A stretch of DNA of 64,000 bases, from contig NZ_JAGRRD010000001.1 in the NCBI RefSeq assembly GCF_018122735.1, forward strand, positions 3,329,190 through 3,393,189. The letters run 5' to 3'. Origin of the DNA: Azoarcus sp. L1K30. Its GTDB lineage: Bacteria; Pseudomonadota; Gammaproteobacteria; Burkholderiales; Rhodocyclaceae. Every line of letters begins with the position of its first letter. Position 1 is the first letter of the stretch. This document shows positions 60,283-64,000 of the stretch, piece by piece. Made by a program: the position numbers and the translations under genes. Below the pieces are notes generated by a model. That model made no database searches. It worked only from the letters and a program-made list of their open reading frames with translations, and had not been told where the DNA came from.

Positions 60283-61581
60283 GCGGTCCGTCATGGGCCG
60301 TTCAACCCGGTTTCGTCCTGCCGCCTTGGCGCGGTAGAGCGCTTCGTCGATGGCAATGAACAGTTCCCGGGCGTCTCCGCCATGCTCGGGAAAGGTGGCA
60401 ATGCCGAAGCTCGCCGTGACCCGGTCGAGTTGTTCCAGATCCGGCCATGGATGTGCGGCAAGCAACTCGCGCAGGGTTTCGACCCGTTGCTGCAGTTGTT
60501 CGATGGTCGTATCCACGCAGATCAGCATGAACTCTTCGCCGCCCCAGCGGCACAGATGATCCGAGCGGCGCACATGCGTGCCGAACAACTCTGCCACGCC
60601 GGCAAGCACCCTGTCTCCGCACAGATGTCCATACATGTCGTTGACCTGCTTGAAGTTGTCCAGGTCGAACAGGCATACGCCAAGCGGGAGTTTCAGGCGC
60701 TGGCAAAGGCTGATTTGTGAATCGAGCACGATTTCGGCTTCGCGCCGGTTCAACAGGCCGGTGAGACTGTCGTGTGAGGCCAGTTTCTGCAGGCGTTGTT
60801 CGAGATTCTTGCGATCGCTGATGTTCTGCACCATGCCGACCATGCGCACCGGCCGGCCGTCCTGGTCACGATCGGATATTTTTCCGCGATCATGCACCCA
60901 CAGGAAATGACCGTTGCGGTTTCTCAGGCGATATTCGACATCGTAGCGTTCGCGGTCGCCCGCGAGATGATCGTCCAGCACCCGGCGCACCAAAGCGCTG
61001 TCGTCGGGGTGAATGTTGTCCGTCCAGCTTGAAAGTGCGGGTGCGAGTTCTTCCGGTCCATATCCGAGCATGCGCTTGAGCTGGGGGCTGAAGAAGACCA
61101 CATTGCTGGCGATATCCCAATCCCACAGGCCGTCACTGGCTTCGTTGAGCGCGAAGCGCAATTGGGCGTCGCGCGCGATCAGTTCGCTCTCCAGCCGGGT
61201 GCGTCGGGTGATGTCGCGGGCGACGGACAGGAAGTACGCCCTGCCGCGCAGATCGAGACAGCTGGTATGCACCTCGACCGGGACTTCGCCACCGCGTCGG
61301 TGGCGATGGGAACCGATGAATACATAAGGTGCCCGTCGCCGGATCTCTGCAGCGATGCTCTCCCATTGCGCAGGTCCGAGCACATCCTTCTGCAGGGTGA
61401 GGACGGAGTGGTCGAGAAGATCGCTGGCGGCGGTGTATCCCAGTCCTTCCCATGCGGCGCGATTGCAATAGACGATGCCCGAGCTGTCGGGGTCTATCAG
61501 GAACACGCTGTCGGGAAGCGCATTGAATATCGCTTCCAGCGTTGCGAGGGTGACGTCAGGGTCGGTCTGTGCGAATGGCAT
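60265..61581 (-). CDS. diguanylate cyclase with two PAS domains
   Basis: A 438-residue cytosolic protein. Two PAS domains (about 10-130, with [12 protein letters not shown]; about 140-260, with [21 protein letters not shown] and [19 protein letters not shown]) precede a GGDEF domain. The active motif GGEEF (347-351) is intact, and RRSD five residues before it is an inhibitory-site RxxD. It should make cyclic di-GMP under control of the PAS input. No EAL domain. It is convergent with the haem chemoreceptor. Confidence 0.92.
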   Translation of the reverse strand: MPFAQTDPDVTLATLEAIFNALPDSVFLIDPDSSGIVYCNRAAWEGLGYTAASDLLDHSVLTLQKDVLGPAQWESIAAEIRRRAPYVFIGSHRHRRGGEVPVEVHTSCLDLRGRAYFLSVARDITRRTRLESELIARDAQLRFALNEASDGLWDWDIASNVVFFSPQLKRMLGYGPEELAPALSSWTDNIHPDDSALVRRVLDDHLAGDRERYDVEYRLRNRNGHFLWVHDRGKISDRDQDGRPVRMVGMVQNISDRKNLEQRLQKLASHDSLTGLLNRREAEIVLDSQISLCQRLKLPLGVCLFDLDNFKQVNDMYGHLCGDRVLAGVAELFGTHVRRSDHLCRWGGEEFMLICVDTTIEQLQQRVETLRELLAAHPWPDLEQLDRVTASFGIATFPEHGGDARELFIAIDEALYRAKAAGRNRVERPMTDRSDPES

Positions 61582-61749
61582 TGATGAGTGAGCAGGGTGC
61601 TGGATCCCGTTCCACCGGATGATAAACGCACAGTGTGCCGGATGGTGACAATCGCATACTCGATTCCGTGTTCAGGCGTCCCCAGCGCCGTGGCAGGTGA
61701 AAGTGTGCCGGCGATGACCGATGATCGCCGGCGGCGCAATCACGCGACC

Positions 61750-63195
61750 CTACTCCAGCCGGACCGGGACGAAAATGCGCGCATCGCCACGCTGTATCAG
61801 CAGTGCGAAACGCTTCCCGGCGCGATCAAGGTACTGGCGGAACTGTTCGATCGTGGTCACCGGCTGGTTATTGAGTGCGAGGATGATGTCACCGCGCTGT
61901 ACACCCGCCCGTGCGGCGGGTCCGCCGGCGCTCTCGACCACGAGTCCGCCGCTGACGCCGACCTGAGCTGCTTCCTGTGCAGTGAGCGGGCGTGCATTGA
62001 GGCCGAGCTTGCCGCCGGCACTCTCGCTGCGCCCAGGACCGCTCGCGCTGCCGGCCTCAGGATTGAGTTCGTCAAGCACGGCTGCGATTTCGCGGTTCTT
62101 GCCGTCACGCCAGACGTCCAGTTTGATCCGTGTGCCGGGCCGCAGGTCGCCGATGATCCGAGGCAGATCGGCCGAGTCGCCGACGCGATTGCCGTCGACG
62201 CCAAGGATGACGTCGCCCGGTTTGAGGCTGGCCTTGTCGGCCGCACTGCCCGGTTCGACACTGGCGATCAGGGCGCCGCGGGCGTCGGGCAGGCCGAAGG
62301 ACTGTGCCAGGTCCTTGTCCACGCCCTGGATGGCGATGCCGAGGCGACCGCGCTGCACCCGGCCGTGTTTCACCAGCTGATCCTTGACCTTCATTGCGAC
62401 ATCGATCGGGATGGCGAACGAAATGCCCATGAAGCCACCGGAGCGGGAATAGATCTGTGAATTGATGCCCACCACCTCGCCATCGAGATTGAACAGGGGG
62501 CCGCCCGAGTTGCCCGGATTGATGGCGACGTCGGTCTGTATGAAGGGAACGTAGTTTTCATCCGGCAGACGTCGTGCCTTGGCTGAAATGATGCCTGCGG
62601 TCACGGTGTTGTCGAATCCGAATGGCGAACCCATGGCGACGACCCATTCGCCGACGCGGGCACGGTCCGCGTCACCGATACGGACCACCGGCAGGTTGCT
62701 GGCGTCGATCTTGAGTACGGCGACGTCGGTGCGCTTGTCGGTGCCGACGACCTTGGCCTTGAATTCGCGCTTGTCGATCAGGCGCACGGTGACCTCGGCC
62801 CCGCCCTCGCCGACGACATGGGCGTTGGTCAGCACGTATCCATCGTTACTGACGATGAAGCCCGATCCGATGCCGCGACTGATGCGCGGTTCGCCTCGAC
62901 CGCCAGGCTGTCCGGGCATGTCCGGCATCGGTACGCCGAAGCGGCGAAGAAAGTCGTAGAAGGGATCGTTGGCGAAAGGATTGTCGGTACTGGCAACTTG
63001 CTGTTCGACTACGCTGATGTTGACGACGGCTGGACCGACCTGTTCGACCAGATCACCGAAATCGGGCAGGCCGAAGCGGTTGGTGCCGACGCTGGCTGCC
63101 GCCGGGGCCGCCTCGGCGGGGGCGAGCAGCGTCCCCTGAGGCAAGAGGGCGGCAAGTGCAAGGGCCAGCGTGCTGGCGACGAGACTGTTTCTCAT
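61750..63195 (-). CDS. Do-type periplasmic serine protease (DegP/MucD-like)
   Basis: A 481-residue exported protease with a signal peptide (ends AEAA). The triad is His126 (TNAHVV), Asp157 (TDVAVLKI) and Ser230 (NPGNSGGPLF). Two PDZ domains follow (about 290-380, RGRLGIAIQGV; about 395-480). It degrades misfolded envelope proteins. It is upstream of the cyclase gene by 168 bases on the same strand. The start at 63195 has AGGA about nine bases upstream. Confidence 0.92.
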   Translation of the reverse strand: MRNSLVASTLALALAALLPQGTLLAPAEAAPAAASVGTNRFGLPDFGDLVEQVGPAVVNISVVEQQVASTDNPFANDPFYDFLRRFGVPMPDMPGQPGGRGEPRISRGIGSGFIVSNDGYVLTNAHVVGEGGAEVTVRLIDKREFKAKVVGTDKRTDVAVLKIDASNLPVVRIGDADRARVGEWVVAMGSPFGFDNTVTAGIISAKARRLPDENYVPFIQTDVAINPGNSGGPLFNLDGEVVGINSQIYSRSGGFMGISFAIPIDVAMKVKDQLVKHGRVQRGRLGIAIQGVDKDLAQSFGLPDARGALIASVEPGSAADKASLKPGDVILGVDGNRVGDSADLPRIIGDLRPGTRIKLDVWRDGKNREIAAVLDELNPEAGSASGPGRSESAGGKLGLNARPLTAQEAAQVGVSGGLVVESAGGPAARAGVQRGDIILALNNQPVTTIEQFRQYLDRAGKRFALLIQRGDARIFVPVRLE

Positions 63196-63325
63196 GGGCA
63201 TTCCTGTGTAGTGGAAGGCAATGGACAGACAGTGGACGCGAGCGCACGCGCGGTGTTCCCGCGTGCGATGGTCCGTTGCACCGATATGGGGGTCATTTCG
63301 CGCCAATCAAGTCGGCGCATCGATG

Positions 63326-64000
63326 CTAGAAGTGCGAGATGACGCTGAAGTAAACCTGCGGTTCGACGGGATTGGCGGCCTTGCTGCCGCGATACTGGGG
63401 CAATTGCTCGACGGGCCTGTGCACCATTTCCTGGTGGCTGCCGAGCAGGTTGATGCCACTCAGACGGATCTCGACCCGCTGCGATCCGATCACGAGTCTG
63501 CGGCTGACAGAAAGATCGAGCGTGTTGTAGGCGTCGACCTCGAAGCGCTGCGAGCCCGCATAGCCGGAGCCGACTTCGGTTGGACCCATGCGGATGAGGC
63601 TGATCGTGGATTGCCACGGACCATATTCCTGCAACCAGGTCAGACTTGCCGTATAGGGTGCGACCGTGGCTTGGATTTCGGGCTGCTGCGCTCGTGCCTG
63701 GATCATCGTATGGTTGAAGACGAGCTGGCCATCCTTCCATGGCTTCAGGCGCAACTGATACTCGATGCCGTTGAGCCGGACAGTCCCTTCGCTGTTTGCC
63801 CAGCGCGTGCCACCCAGGATGCGTTGGAACAGGTTGGGGTCGGGAAACACATTGTCGGCAGGGGTCAGCATCGGGGCCAGGGACTCGCGCACGATGTAGT
63901 CGTGAATGTGCTCGCGAAACACCCGTACGTCGAGGTTTCCCTGTATCTGCGGCAATTGCTGCAACAGCCCGAGCTCGAATGCATCGATGCGCTGCGGCTT
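63326..64000 (-). CDS. TonB-dependent receptor, C-terminal part (runs off right edge)
   Basis: The frame stays open to the right edge (224 codons). The sequence shows outer-membrane barrel strands: RIDAFELGL at the edge, LDVRVFREHIHDYI, LNGIEYQLRLKPW, LNHTM-like segment LVFNHTMIQA, RFEVDAYNTLDLSVSRRLV, and it ends in Phe (VYFSVISHF), the usual terminus for barrel assembly. The text resembles the C-terminal part of TonB-dependent receptors. The plug and N-terminus lie outside the window, so the ligand is unknown. Confidence 0.75.
   Translation of the reverse strand, partial: KPQRIDAFELGLLQQLPQIQGNLDVRVFREHIHDYIVRESLAPMLTPADNVFPDPNLFQRILGGTRWANSEGTVRLNGIEYQLRLKPWKDGQLVFNHTMIQARAQQPEIQATVAPYTASLTWLQEYGPWQSTISLIRMGPTEVGSGYAGSQRFEVDAYNTLDLSVSRRLVIGSQRVEIRLSGINLLGSHQEMVHRPVEQLPQYRGSKAANPVEPQVYFSVISHF

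Overview
The window looks like chromosome of a high-GC betaproteobacterium, most like the Azoarcus/Aromatoleum/Thauera group of the Rhodocyclales. This is inferred from gene content: def-fmt, a LysM gene followed by dprA-smg-topB, the earP-efp pair with an Arg32-type EF-P, a double-length uvrA, cytochrome c', and a ketone-carboxylase catabolic cluster. No rRNA, tRNA, IS element or CRISPR array was recognised.

1-9.1 kb. The left edge holds three minus-strand genes: a secreted protein of about ten 40-residue repeats, a small secreted protein carrying one similar unit between two cysteines, and the first 35 residues of a lipoprotein. They suggest a surface-fibre or adhesin locus cut by the window edge. 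Next come glutamate dehydrogenase, a LysR regulator, an overlapping three-gene redox unit (small periplasmic protein, ferric-reductase-like flavocytochrome, cytochrome b5-like protein), a zinc alcohol dehydrogenase, and AMP nucleosidase on the opposite strand.

9.2-28.8 kb is the most distinctive part. A TetR gene and a divergent short-chain dehydrogenase flank an intergenic region with three similar palindromic sites. Downstream of tetR on the minus strand lie five genes matching the parts of an acetophenone-carboxylase-type ATP-dependent ketone carboxylase (two HyuA-like, one HyuB-like, a small zinc-binding protein and an unassigned 267-residue protein). They are followed by an acyl-CoA ligase, a DUF35 protein with a thiolase, and a PaaI-type thioesterase. 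An envelope module follows (Ycf48-like propeller, MMPL/RND transporter, DUF1302 and DUF1329 proteins), and its first gene carries a fourth copy of the TetR-type site. Together they read as one regulon: secondary alcohol to ketone, carboxylation to a beta-keto acid, CoA activation, thiolysis, and transport of a hydrophobic compound. The substrate is not visible.

28.9-37.9 kb (minus strand) holds a phytase-esterase-like lipoprotein, a glycosidase-like protein, thiol peroxidase, a tandem Cache protein, a Tat-exported transglutaminase-like protein, a TlpA-like thioredoxin, HtpX, Fmt and Def. 38.0-45.8 kb (plus strand) holds a LysM protein, dprA broken by an in-frame amber codon, smg, topB, prfC and a membrane-anchored retropepsin-like protease.

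45.8-64 kb. rdgC, a DUF1857 gene and rsuA sit between two AT-rich intergenic regions that contain DnaA-box sequences. Then come earP-efp, a helical lipoprotein, the 1869-residue uvrA, cytochrome b561, cytochrome c', a chemoreceptor with a CXXCH haem motif in its sensor domain, a PAS-GGDEF cyclase, a Do-type periplasmic protease and the C-terminal part of a TonB-dependent receptor that runs off the right edge. Translation starts were chosen from Shine-Dalgarno position, ATGA overlaps and signal peptides, and are inferences.
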